This document shows, one piece after another, positions 1 through 7,382 of a DNA stretch of 64,000 bases (position 1 is the stretch's first letter; each line of letters begins with the position of its first letter). The position numbers were made by a program, and so were the translations under genes. This stretch comes from Flagellimonas lutaonensis (GTDB taxonomy: Bacteria; Bacteroidota; Bacteroidia; Flavobacteriales; Flavobacteriaceae): assembly GCF_000963865.1 (NCBI RefSeq), contig NZ_CP011071.1, positions 620,001 through 684,000 of the forward strand, read 5' to 3'. The notes beneath the pieces are model-generated. The model was not told the origin of the DNA. It worked only from the letters and a program-made list of their open reading frames with translations, and did not search any database.

Positions 1-1218
1 CAGCCAATGCAACAACTCTTGTTGGTCGGCATGTGCAGAAAGGCTTTCCAAGTGGTAAATGCTGGCCTTTACAGGATAGAGTTTTCCATATATCTTGATT
101 TCATTTGACCCTTCGAGCAATTTTCTGCCGCGCGTTCCCTCGGCCATATAACCCACCAATAATATAGTGGTCGAGGGCCGATCGATGAGTTGCTGCAGAT
201 AAGTGAGTACCCTGCCTCCGGTGACCATGCCACTACCTGCGATGATAATCTTTGGTCTTGGGTCGTCTATGGTTTGCCATGTTTCCCGATACGATTGAAC
301 GATATTGATGTGGCGGCACATGGCCCTATATTCGTTCATGGGCAAACGGTGCCAATGTTGATGTCTTTCAAAAACGGAAAGCACGTTGTTGCCCATAGGG
401 CTGTCAACATAAATAGGGATGTTCGGGATTCTATTCTTCTTGTACAAGTGCCACAGCAAATACATAAGCGATTGTAACCGCTCGACAGCAAATGAGAGAA
501 TGATAAGATGCCCCCTTTGTTGAATGGTCTTGCTGATCAACTTGATCAGTATTGTCTCGACGTCTTCTTCAGGGTGATGTTTGTCGCCATAGGTGCTTTC
601 CATAAAAAGATAGTCTGCCCATTTGGGGCGTTCAGGTGGCTCTAGCAACAAATCTTCCTGTCTGCCGATATCGCCCGAAAATACGAATCGTTTTCCATAG
701 ATATTGATTTCAATGAAAGTGGCGCCGATGATATGGCCGTTGTAGCGAAAGCGGTATTTGATATTTTCTGACAACGTATGCCAGACATCACGTTTTTGGG
801 GCTTGAATAAATTCAGGGTAAATTCAGCTTCTTTCAATGTATAGAGAGGGAGGGCCGGATCATGTTTTGAATACCCCTCGGTGTTGGCCAATTGGGCCTC
901 TTCTTCATGAATTTTGGCACTGTCAAGAAGTACAATCTCTGTAATGTCCAGAGTCGGCGCGGTACCATGAACAGTACCCCGAAAGCCCTCTTTGACGAGT
1001 TTGGGCAGGTAGCCGGTATGGTCTAAATGGCCATGGGTCAACAATACGGCATCTAGCCTTGTGGGATTTATGGGCAAGGGTTCCCAATTTTTCAACCGCA
1101 GTTCTTTGAGGCCCTGAAACATGCCACAGTCAACCATCAGGTTTTTTTCGGGCGTTTCCAAATAGAATTTTGAACCCGTCACCGTACCCGCGGCCCCGAG
1201 AAAATGTACTTTAATCAT
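1..1218 (-). CDS. beta-CASP metallo-beta-lactamase RNase, 3' end off window
   Basis: The product is a metallo-beta-lactamase-fold RNA-processing nuclease of the beta-CASP (CPSF73/YSH1-like) group, probably cytosolic and zinc-dependent. It starts MIKVHFLGAAGTVTGS. It shows Asp30 (motif 1), THGHLDHTG at residues 61-69 (motif 2), FSGDIGR, the beta-CASP signature AGSGMVTGGR and a late SAHAD histidine. About 406 codons are visible and the C-terminus lies beyond base 1. The ATG at 1218 overlaps the end of the upstream nuclease gene by 8 bases, so the two are likely translationally coupled and share the FNR-type promoter at 2116-2163. Family membership is clear. The RNA substrate cannot be told from sequence. 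Confidence 0.9.
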   Translation of the reverse strand, partial: MIKVHFLGAAGTVTGSKFYLETPEKNLMVDCGMFQGLKELRLKNWEPLPINPTRLDAVLLTHGHLDHTGYLPKLVKEGFRGTVHGTAPTLDITEIVLLDSAKIHEEEAQLANTEGYSKHDPALPLYTLKEAEFTLNLFKPQKRDVWHTLSENIKYRFRYNGHIIGATFIEINIYGKRFVFSGDIGRQEDLLLEPPERPKWADYLFMESTYGDKHHPEEDVETILIKLISKTIQQRGHLIILSFAVERLQSLMYLLWHLYKKNRIPNIPIYVDSPMGNNVLSVFERHQHWHRLPMNEYRAMCRHINIVQSYRETWQTIDDPRPKIIIAGSGMVTGGRVLTYLQQLIDRPSTTILLVGYMAEGTRGRKLLEGSNEIKIYGKLYPVKASIYHLESLSAHADQQELLHWL

Positions 1219-2071
1219 TGGCATTTTCAAGATCGTTATGGGTGCACAGCATGTTCATCTCATCAAGAATCCTTTTCTTTCGGGTGTCTGATATGCCCAA
1301 ATGGTCAAGAAAAAAACGGTCGCCCAACAGTTGGCGGCAGAGTACCACATCTCTGCTCAGCAGAAATTCCTTTTCTCGCTTAGTGAGCAGGGTAGATACC
1401 GTGATGGGGTATAGGCCAAGCCGGTCTATACGGTCTTTGAGGGCATCGTTCTTGGGGTGGTTCCATCCCAAAAGAAACAACCCTGCACATTTACCGTACT
1501 GCAATGCATCGGCGGTGAAACGGGTATTGGTAACCAACCAAACCTCTTTTAAAGGTTTTTTGCCATGCGTGCCGTTCCATCTTTTCTGTACATCATTGTA
1601 GCGACTGTGTAGGTAAAGTGGGTCTTTCACATTGCACTTTTTGGTCTTGTCACCGTGAAACTTGCACTCTACCAGTATAAACCGATCACTGTTTTCGGCC
1701 AGCACATCTATTTCGTGTTTTACGCAGAACCCTTGTACTGTTTGGCCGACTTCTACGGTATAGCCCGAATATTTCAATAATTGCCCAACAAACCTTTCAA
1801 ACGGAAACCCTGTCGGACCCAGCTCGTAAATGGCTTTCTTCAGTTTGTATTTTGAGGCAAATACAGAACGTTCACGCTTTAGCAGTGCAAAAGCCCTATT
1901 GTGGATTTCCTCCGTGGTGATTTCTGGGTACAGTTCATTTTTTATGATCTGTACAATGTGTTCAACTACTTGATCGTTGGCCCCCGATTTTTTTAAGGAA
2001 GCCTTGAGCTTGTTTAGCGAAAACGGTGCCTTTTCGCCAGTAGATTTGATTACCTCGAACTGTTCGTTCAT
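1211..2071 (-). CDS. ATP-cone domain fused to PD-(D/E)XK (Mrr-like) nuclease
   Basis: This is a 286-residue two-domain protein. Residues about 6-90 resemble the ATP-cone, the nucleotide-sensing module of ribonucleotide reductases and NrdR (FSLNKLKASLKKSG, EITTEEIHNRAF). Residues about 92-190 look like a restriction-endonuclease fold: HEID with Asp122, then Glu135-Cys-Lys137 in VECKFH, giving the D-(12)-ExK spacing of PD-(D/E)XK enzymes. The gene is first in a leftward pair with the beta-CASP RNase, with an 8-base overlap. Its promoter carries a perfect 16-bp palindrome. Control of a nuclease by ATP/dATP level is inference; DNA or RNA could be the substrate. Confidence 0.82.
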   Translation of the reverse strand: MNEQFEVIKSTGEKAPFSLNKLKASLKKSGANDQVVEHIVQIIKNELYPEITTEEIHNRAFALLKRERSVFASKYKLKKAIYELGPTGFPFERFVGQLLKYSGYTVEVGQTVQGFCVKHEIDVLAENSDRFILVECKFHGDKTKKCNVKDPLYLHSRYNDVQKRWNGTHGKKPLKEVWLVTNTRFTADALQYGKCAGLFLLGWNHPKNDALKDRIDRLGLYPITVSTLLTKREKEFLLSRDVVLCRQLLGDRFFLDHLGISDTRKKRILDEMNMLCTHNDLENAND

Positions 2072-2121
2072 ATCTTAAGGTGTCTGAATGCGTAATCGAA
2101 AAAAGCCTGTGTTTTGGCAAT

Positions 2122-2163
2122 CAAAATAGTGTCAATCATTTCATTGTGCCATGACCATGGTCA
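2122..2163 (-). promoter_or_regulatory. FNR-type site A and -7 box for the leftward nuclease operon
   Basis: TGACcatgGTCA (2152-2163) sits inside the perfect 16-bp palindrome CATGACCATGGTCATG (2150-2165). Reading leftward, the -7-like element TATTTTG runs 2128-2122, its first base 29.5 bp from the dyad centre (2157.5). That predicts a start of transcription near 2116 and a leader of about 45 bases. The half-site is GTCA/TGAC rather than ATCA/TGAT, so it is the most divergent of the series. Assignment to an FNR/Crp-family protein is inference. Confidence 0.55.
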
Positions 2164-2278
2164 TGAAATCTGAGTTTATTGACATTGCCAGTGTTGAATG
2201 CAAAAACCGGAATGGTAATACGCTTATGTCATTTACGCCCTATTATGCTGCACGGGCAAGTGCCCATAATTTGTTCAC

Positions 2279-2321
2279 TGATCCAGATCATTGTGAACCT
2301 GTTGCAATCAGAATACATTTG
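2279..2321 (+). promoter_or_regulatory. FNR-type site B and -7 box upstream of the PepSY-like gene
   Basis: TGATccagATCA (2279-2290) lies within the wider dyad TTCAC...GTGAA (about 2275-2297). TACATTTG (2314-2321) is an exact TAnnTTTG -7 element that begins 29.5 bp from the dyad centre, predicting transcription from about 2326. This drives the gene at 2381 and probably dodecin. Confidence 0.68.
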
Positions 2322-2380
2322 GTTTTATTGATTGGATGGATCGGCTCGGTTCATCTAACCGTTAACTTAAATAAAACGTT

Positions 2381-2890
2381 ATGAAAAAATTACTATGTGG
2401 TCTGTTTATTTTGGGGCTGACCATCCCGAGCTTTGCCCAAATCGTCAAGACAGAACAGTTATCTGAAGTCACGGTATATGCCACCAATTACAAGTACCTG
2501 AACAGTATAGATACTGGAGAAGAAGCTTCCATTCCTGTTGAAATGCTGCGAAGAAAAGTGGCTTCATTCAATGTGCAAGATTCTGAATTCTATCAAGATG
2601 ACTATGATCTCTACAGGATTAATTTCTACATACCTGAAGGCAAAATACTTGCCGCTTATGACAAAGATGGCAAGATTCTTCGCACCGCAGAAAGGTTCAA
2701 AGACATCAACCTGCCCACTGCCGTGAAAGAAGCTGTTTTGGACAGGTTTCCTGAGTGGACCATCACCAAGGATATTTACCTTGTACACTACCATGATAAA
2801 AAAGGTGTTTCTAAAAAGTACAAGCTCAAACTTGAAAACGGCGATAAGGTACTCAGGGTAAAAGTGGACGAGAAAGGAAACTTTCTTTGA
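2381..2890 (+). CDS. exported PepSY-like/DUF2874-type protein
   Basis: This 169-residue protein has a clear signal peptide (MKKLLCGLFILGLTIPSFA, likely cut before Gln20), so it is periplasmic or secreted. The mature part has two similar alpha/beta segments, one with the pattern LPTAVKEAVLDRFPEW...YLVHYHDKKG, which resembles the PepSY-like (DUF2874) proteins of Bacteroidota. No catalytic residues are evident. It is followed after 43 bases by dodecin and preceded by FNR-type site B, so it is likely co-expressed with the stress cluster. Role unknown; binding or inhibition of a partner protein is only a family-based guess. Confidence 0.72.
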   Translation: MKKLLCGLFILGLTIPSFAQIVKTEQLSEVTVYATNYKYLNSIDTGEEASIPVEMLRRKVASFNVQDSEFYQDDYDLYRINFYIPEGKILAAYDKDGKILRTAERFKDINLPTAVKEAVLDRFPEWTITKDIYLVHYHDKKGVSKKYKLKLENGDKVLRVKVDEKGNFL

Positions 2891-2933
2891 TCAACGAAAA
2901 TCGATTTAACAACAATTATTAAAATTAGAAACT

Positions 2934-3140
2934 ATGTCAGTATTAAAAGTAATAGAGATTTTAGGAAATTCCACTGAGAGTTTTGAGGATGCTGTACAAA
3001 ACATTGTTGACGAAGCGTCAAAAACGGTAAAGAACATCAAGTCTGTGTACATCAAAGACATGCAGGTAACGGTGAACAACAATAAGATTTCAGAGTATCG
3101 TGTAAACGCCAAGGTCACCTTTGGCATTGTGGAAGAATAA
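2934..3140 (+). CDS. dodecin-family flavin-binding protein
   Basis: The 68 residues match the dodecin fold along the full length: VLKVIEILGNSTESFEDAV, then ASKTVKNIKSVYIKDMQV, then EYRVNAKVTFGIVEE. Dodecins form hollow dodecamers that store or buffer flavin in the cytosol. The usual Trp of the S-W-E-D-A motif, which stacks on the flavin ring, is Phe here (Ser-Phe-Glu-Asp-Ala). Flavin binding may therefore be weaker or the ligand different. It lies 43 bases after the PepSY-like gene and is probably in the same FNR-box operon. Identity is firm; ligand is inferred. Confidence 0.92.
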   Translation: MSVLKVIEILGNSTESFEDAVQNIVDEASKTVKNIKSVYIKDMQVTVNNNKISEYRVNAKVTFGIVEE

Positions 3141-3247
3141 TCCTTTAGTTTGGTTTGGATGGTATGGTTCGAAGAGGTCTTCCGATTTCGGGCCATACTT
3201 TTTTTTATCCGAGCAAAGAGGTCGTGCAATGTTAAAAAAGATGTAAT

Positions 3248-3290
3248 TGATTTACATCATTGTGCATTTGTCACTTTCCATTGATATTTA
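3248..3290 (+). promoter_or_regulatory. FNR-type site C upstream of methyltransferase-archease-rtcB
   Basis: TTGATttacATCAT (core 3248-3259) is a near-consensus FNR box and overlaps an ATGTAA/TTACAT inverted repeat (3241-3257). At 29.5 bp from the centre lies GATATTTA (3283-3290), a weaker match to TAnnTTTG. The implied start of transcription is about 3295, only a few bases before the annotated ATG at 3299. Confidence 0.65.
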
Positions 3291-3298
3291 GGTAAATC

Positions 3299-3946
3299 AT
3301 GAATGTCATGGCATCCATCAAAACATTTGACGAGCACGTAGCACAATATGAACAGTGGTACGAAGACCACCCCGAGGCCTATCAATCAGAAATTTTGGCC
3401 CTGCAAGAGCAGTTTTTAGAGCTGCCCCAAAATATCAGGGGCATAGAGGTGGGCCTGGGCACGGGAAGGTTTTCAGAGCCCTTGGGCATCAAAGAGGGCA
3501 TTGAACCCTCGGCCGAAATGGCAAAAAGGGCCATGAAAAGGGGCATTGAGATCATGAAGGGCACCGCCGAACGGTTGCCCTATGCTGCCATGCAATTCGA
3601 TTTTGTGCTCTTTGTCACGGTTTGCCATCTCAAAAACCTGAAAAAAGCCCTGTCAGAGGCCCGTCGGGTATTAAAGCCCGATGGGGCGATTATTATTGGT
3701 TTTTTGGATAAGGAACGACTAATCGCACAGTCGTATATGGCCAGGCGGCATAAGAGTAACTTTTATGAAAAGGCCGTTTTTTATTCGGTGGAAGAAATGG
3801 AGCAATTGCTCAAAAAAGCGGGGTTCAAAAATTTCAAATATAACCAGACGCTGTTCGACAATTTAGAGGAAATTAAAAACATTCAATCACCAAAAGAGGG
3901 AACAGGAGAGGGTTCTTTTGTTGTGGTAAAAGCACAGAAAAAATGA
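3299..3946 (+). CDS. class I SAM-dependent methyltransferase
   Basis: This 215-residue Rossmann-fold methyltransferase carries motif I at IEVGLGTGRFSEPLG (about residues 49-63), motif II near GIEPSAEMAKRA and motif IV-like FDFVLFVTVCHL, typical of the UbiE/methyltransf_11 group. Substrate unknown. It is the first gene of a tight operon with archease and rtcB; its stop overlaps the archease start as ATGA. Site C predicts a transcript starting around 3295, so either the mRNA is nearly leaderless or translation begins at the in-frame ATG at 3308 (residue 4). The link to RNA ligation suggests an RNA or translation-factor substrate, but this is inference. Confidence 0.85.
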   Translation: MNVMASIKTFDEHVAQYEQWYEDHPEAYQSEILALQEQFLELPQNIRGIEVGLGTGRFSEPLGIKEGIEPSAEMAKRAMKRGIEIMKGTAERLPYAAMQFDFVLFVTVCHLKNLKKALSEARRVLKPDGAIIIGFLDKERLIAQSYMARRHKSNFYEKAVFYSVEEMEQLLKKAGFKNFKYNQTLFDNLEEIKNIQSPKEGTGEGSFVVVKAQKK

Positions 3947-4455
3947 ATGTTGTTCAAGAGTCAAGGGAAAACGGGAAAAAAACAACTGCCCGGGCAAGAA
4001 ACCGCAAAAGGCGGGGTTTGTATTATGGAAACCCCCAAAAAGTTTATGTCAAGGCATTGCCACATACTGCCGATGTAGAGACAAAGGTATATGCCCTTAC
4101 CTACAAAGAACTTTTTGAGAACAACCTAAGGGCGATGAACAACATCTTAAAAGAGGGCTGTGGTGATGCCGCAGACCATTTCGACTGCTTGATGAGACTT
4201 GATATCTCATCAGCCGATCCCACAAACCTTTTGGTCGATTTTTTGTCTGAGGTGCTTTCACTTTCCTATGTCCAGAAAGCGCTTTTCTGCAATATCTATT
4301 TTTCAGAACTGTCAAACAACAGAATCGAGGCACAGCTATATGGTAAATGGATCGATGGTTTCGATGAAGAAATCAAGGGGGTAACCTACCACGAAGCCTA
4401 TGTAAAAAAGAACGACGACAACATCTGGGAAAGCCATATCATTTTTGACATTTAG
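3943..4455 (+). CDS. archease, RtcB-activating protein
   Basis: Residues from about 30 onward match archease: PHTADVETKVYA (metal-binding Asp in H-T-A-D), DPTNLLVDFLSEVL, and the C-terminal EIKGVTYHEA. Archease speeds guanylylation and turnover of the RtcB RNA ligase. The first 25 or so residues are basic and extra compared with typical archeases (about 140 aa), so the true start could be internal, but the ATGA overlap with the methyltransferase supports the start given. rtcB follows with no gap (stop 4453-4455, ATG 4456), as in many archease-rtcB operons. Confidence 0.93.
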   Translation: MNVVQESRENGKKTTARARNRKRRGLYYGNPQKVYVKALPHTADVETKVYALTYKELFENNLRAMNNILKEGCGDAADHFDCLMRLDISSADPTNLLVDFLSEVLSLSYVQKALFCNIYFSELSNNRIEAQLYGKWIDGFDEEIKGVTYHEAYVKKNDDNIWESHIIFDI

Positions 4456-5904
4456 ATGAAGAAAGTAAAAAAGGACGATATCCAAAAAATTGAGGAGTAT
4501 CTGTGGGAAATTCCAAAATCCTTTAGGGAAGATATGCGCGTACCCGCCAGAATCTTGGCGAACGAAACCCTATTGGACGATATCTTGGATGACCGATCAC
4601 TCAGCCAATTGGTGAACGTCGCATGCCTGCCGGGCATCAAAAAGGCCTCGCTTGTCATGCCCGACGTACACGAAGGCTATGGCTTTCCGATCGGGGGCGT
4701 TGCGGCCACCGCCCACCCCGAAGGAGCCATTTCGCCCGGGGGTATCGGTTACGACATCAATTGTGGGGTAAGGCTACACGTATCAAAACTGCAACGCGAA
4801 GAAGTGGAAAACCGTTTGGAAGACCTTACGAAAGAGCTCAACGCCCAAATTCCATCGGGTATGGGCAAGGGCGGACCTATCAAGGTTTATGCCGATGAAA
4901 TGGACGAGGTGCTCACAAAGGGTGCTGAATGGGCGATTGAACGTGGATATGGTTCAAAAGAAGATCTACAGTTTATAGAAAACAATGGCAGATTGCCCTT
5001 TGCCGATCCCGGTTATGTTTCGGCGATGGCCAAGAACAGAGGGGCTGACCAGTTGGGCACCATTGGCTCCGGGAACCATTTTGTGGAAGTGGATTATGTC
5101 GAGGAAATCTACGACGATATTATCGCACAAACCTATGGGCTGCAAAAAGGTCAGGTGGTGGTTTTAATCCACACCGGATCTCGCGGACTGGGGCACCAAG
5201 TGGCCACCGATCACATACGGTCAATGATGGCCGCCATGCCCAAATATGGCATACAGCTACCCGATAGGGAGCTTACCTGTGTACCTTTCAATTCAGAAGA
5301 AGGGCAAGACTATTTCAAGGCCATGTGCGCTGCCGCCAATTTTGCCTGGTGCAACCGACAGGTCATTTCAGGTGGGGTGGCAAATGCTTGGCAGACTGTC
5401 TTTGGAAAAGATGGAGGGCAGCTAAGACTTTTGTATGATGTTGCACACAACATTGCAAAAGTAGAGACCCATACCACAGAAGATGGGCCCCGAAAGGTCA
5501 TCGTACACAGAAAAGGGGCCACAAGGGCCTTTGGCCCCGGATCTGATGAACTGCCGGAAGCTTATGCCAAGGCAGGGCAGCCTGTTATCATTCCGGGTAG
5601 CATGGGCACGTGTTCGTACGTGCTGGCGGGTGCCCCAAAAAGTGAAGAAATGACCTTTGGGTCGTGCTGCCACGGTGCTGGCAGACGCTTGTCGAGAACA
5701 GCAGCCAAAAAGCAGGTAAATGCCCCAGTGCTGAAACAAGAACTCAGGGAAAAGGGCATATTGGTAGAGGGGTCATACAGGGGCATTGCCGAAGAGGCGC
5801 CCATAGCCTACAAAGATGTTGATTTGGTGGTCGATACCGTAGAAACTTCCGGCATTGCCAAAAAGGTCGCAAAATTGAAACCTATGGCGGTCATCAAGGG
5901 TTGA
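4456..5904 (+). CDS. rtcB: RtcB RNA-splicing/repair ligase
   Basis: This 482-residue RNA 3'-phosphate/5'-OH ligase shows the family's manganese and GTP motifs: MPDVHEGYG (68-76), GGIGYDINCGVRL with Asp100 and Cys103, GSGNHFVEV, HTGSRGLGH, PGSMGTCSYVLAG, and CCHGAGR with His406, equivalent to the guanylylated histidine. It joins RNAs cleaved by toxins or stress ribonucleases. It follows archease directly and sits near two nuclease genes under similar FNR-type promoters, which suggests RNA repair as part of a stress response (inference). The gene ends 11 bases inside the convergent phosphoribosyltransferase gene. Confidence 0.97.
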   Translation: MKKVKKDDIQKIEEYLWEIPKSFREDMRVPARILANETLLDDILDDRSLSQLVNVACLPGIKKASLVMPDVHEGYGFPIGGVAATAHPEGAISPGGIGYDINCGVRLHVSKLQREEVENRLEDLTKELNAQIPSGMGKGGPIKVYADEMDEVLTKGAEWAIERGYGSKEDLQFIENNGRLPFADPGYVSAMAKNRGADQLGTIGSGNHFVEVDYVEEIYDDIIAQTYGLQKGQVVVLIHTGSRGLGHQVATDHIRSMMAAMPKYGIQLPDRELTCVPFNSEEGQDYFKAMCAAANFAWCNRQVISGGVANAWQTVFGKDGGQLRLLYDVAHNIAKVETHTTEDGPRKVIVHRKGATRAFGPGSDELPEAYAKAGQPVIIPGSMGTCSYVLAGAPKSEEMTFGSCCHGAGRRLSRTAAKKQVNAPVLKQELREKGILVEGSYRGIAEEAPIAYKDVDLVVDTVETSGIAKKVAKLKPMAVIKG

Positions 5905-6535
5905 TGATTCTATTGGCCTCTTCCAACAATTGCATGGCCTCGGTATCTGAGACTTGGCCGAATTCCTCATAATACTGCCCTACTGCATGAAAATTACGAG
6001 GTGTATTTAAACAGACCACTTCATCGATGTATTCTGAATCCTCCAAATTTTTGACCGCCGATGGGGGCGCCACCGGAATGGCTACCACGGTCTTTTTCGG
6101 TTTTTGGCCATGTACCAACTGCGCCGTTACCTTGATGGTATTGCCCGTGGCGATGCCATCATCGACGATGATGACGGTTTTGCCCTTCAAATCTCGTGGG
6201 AATCTGTTCTTGTAATATTGGTCGTGCCTTTTGCGGAGTTTTTTTCTGACGCGCTCCGATTCTTCAACGATATAACTTTTGGTCACCCCTACTGCCTCGT
6301 TCAAGACCACATTTTCGAGACTTACTGCCCCAATGGCATATTCCCTATTGTAGGGATGGCCCAATTTTTTCGAAAGGGCCACATCCAAAGGAGCGTCAAG
6401 AGCTTTTGCCACAATCGCCCCCAATGGAAGTCCGCCTCTGGGTATGGCCAAGACCACGATATTTCCCTTATGACTTTTGTAAGGTGATAATTTTTCTGCG
6501 AGTTGCAGTGCCGCATCAGTTCTATCTTTAAACAT
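5894..6535 (-). CDS. phosphoribosyltransferase-family protein
   Basis: This 213-residue type I PRTase has the PRPP-binding signature VIIVDDGIATGNT (121-133), an N-terminal AIPRGGLPLGA loop (30-40) and the basic LSKKLGHP segment (54-61). Such stand-alone PRTases are common in oxygen-limitation regulons next to universal stress proteins; their base substrate is generally unknown. It is convergent with rtcB (11-base overlap) and divergent from the operon at 6791. Its own FNR-type site is D (6634-6645). A pur/pyr salvage role is possible but not shown. Confidence 0.87.
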   Translation of the reverse strand: MFKDRTDAALQLAEKLSPYKSHKGNIVVLAIPRGGLPLGAIVAKALDAPLDVALSKKLGHPYNREYAIGAVSLENVVLNEAVGVTKSYIVEESERVRKKLRKRHDQYYKNRFPRDLKGKTVIIVDDGIATGNTIKVTAQLVHGQKPKKTVVAIPVAPPSAVKNLEDSEYIDEVVCLNTPRNFHAVGQYYEEFGQVSDTEAMQLLEEANRIINP

Positions 6536-6602
6536 CTTTTAAAACTTTTCTTCCCGACCGAAGTTCATGCCCTATGATTGTTTTCTTTTTTGGTTCAGTG
6601 TT

Positions 6603-6645
6603 CAAGATAAGCAACAAACAAAGGGTTGCACAATGATGTGAATCA
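6603..6645 (-). promoter_or_regulatory. FNR-type site D for the phosphoribosyltransferase
   Basis: TGATgtgaATCA (6634-6645) is the core of a palindrome with six-base arms, AATGAT/ATCATT (6632-6647). Reading leftward, TATCTTG (6609-6603), a -7 element one base short of consensus, begins 30.5 bp from the centre. Predicted transcription start is about 6598, with a leader near 63 bases. Confidence 0.62.
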
Positions 6646-6665
6646 TTCATGCCAAGGATTTGAAC

Positions 6666-6708
6666 TGATGAAAATCATTTCAACAAATGGGCCATACCAG
6701 TAGCTTTA
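6666..6708 (+). promoter_or_regulatory. FNR-type site E for the seven-gene operon
   Basis: TGATgaaaATCA (6666-6677) is the core of a long dyad with TTGAA/TTCAA outer arms (6660-6683). TAGCTTTA (6701-6708), one mismatch to TAnnTTTG, starts 29.5 bp from the centre; predicted start of transcription is about 6713. Sites D and E lie 32 bp apart and face away from each other, so one regulator could activate both sides. Confidence 0.68.
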
Positions 6709-6790
6709 CCTTGGGTTTCCCTAAAAGATGATAATTGTAAGCACCCAAGCTCTTGAGCCGTAACAGGGATGGAATCTAAAGGTTCACAAA

Positions 6791-7006
6791 ATGAATGACC
6801 TAAAAGAATTGCTCAACGAAATCAGCGACCTCACCAATACTATAGAGACGCAGTATCCGGAACTTTATCAATTCTTGGAAGAAGACCCCATGACCCTGCC
6901 CGTGGCCCGGCATCCCAAAGTGGACAAAAGCACTTTGGAAAAATACCTCCAAAGCTTACGGGAATTATTGAAACATCATTTGGAAACACATAACAATAGG
7001 GGTTGA
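6791..7006 (+). CDS. small hypothetical protein, first gene of FNR-box operon
   Basis: This 71-residue acidic, mostly helical protein begins MNDLKELLNEISDLTNTIE; leucine-rich helices at about 2-30 and 48-68 flank a short central segment, MTLPVARHPKVD. No signal peptide or membrane segment is seen. I do not recognise a family. It leads a seven-gene operon, and its stop overlaps the next ATG (TGATG at 7004-7008). Its first position and conservation of reading frame beside FNR-type site E support a real gene. A small regulatory or adaptor role is a guess. Confidence 0.65.
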   Translation: MNDLKELLNEISDLTNTIETQYPELYQFLEEDPMTLPVARHPKVDKSTLEKYLQSLRELLKHHLETHNNRG

Positions 7007-7371
7007 TGGGCGAAATTGCTACTTCAGAAAGGCAGATCACCCTGTTTTACCATTCCAAATCGGTAAGGGCAAAACAGGCCTTGGCCTACGCCAAGGCCAA
7101 GGGCTTGCCCATATTGTTGATAGACATCATCAAGACCCCCTTGACGGGCACACAGATAGCCGAGTTGGCATCTCGGCTGGGCCTAAGGGTGTGCGATTTG
7201 GTGAATCAAGAACACCCTGCCTATACCAAGCGTTTTAAGCACCATGATTTCTCTACGGAAGATTGGATAAAAATGATACAAAAGAACCCGGATATCATGA
7301 AACAGCCCATAGCACTCAGGGGAAACAAAAGCATTTTGGTCGATACACCAACGGATATCATAAAGATTTGA
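7006..7371 (+). CDS. ArsC/Spx-like thioredoxin-fold protein lacking the catalytic cysteine
   Basis: The product is about 121 residues with the ArsC/YffB/Spx layout: a first strand ITLFYHSKSVRAKQALAYAKAKG, IKTPLTGTQIAELASRLG, the region ending ...KNPDIMKQPIALRGNKSIL. In true members the loop after the first strand holds Cys (CxxxR or CxxC); here it reads YHSKSVRAKQ, with no Cys. The IMKQPIALRGN segment resembles the ArsC R-P-hhh motif with Q for R. So arsenate or disulfide chemistry is unlikely, and a binding or regulatory role is more plausible. ATG 7006 is preferred over TTG 7003 and overlaps the upstream stop. Confidence 0.75.
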   Translation: MGEIATSERQITLFYHSKSVRAKQALAYAKAKGLPILLIDIIKTPLTGTQIAELASRLGLRVCDLVNQEHPAYTKRFKHHDFSTEDWIKMIQKNPDIMKQPIALRGNKSILVDTPTDIIKI

Positions 7372-7382
7372 TCCAAAAAATA

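Noticed and set aside
190-477. 95-codon plus-strand reading
   Set aside because: It lies antisense to the well-supported beta-CASP RNase gene and has no recognisable domain.
2151-2384. 77-codon plus-strand reading beginning at the palindrome
   Set aside because: It starts inside operator A, covers operator B and its -7 box, and overlaps the next start codon; composition is not protein-like.
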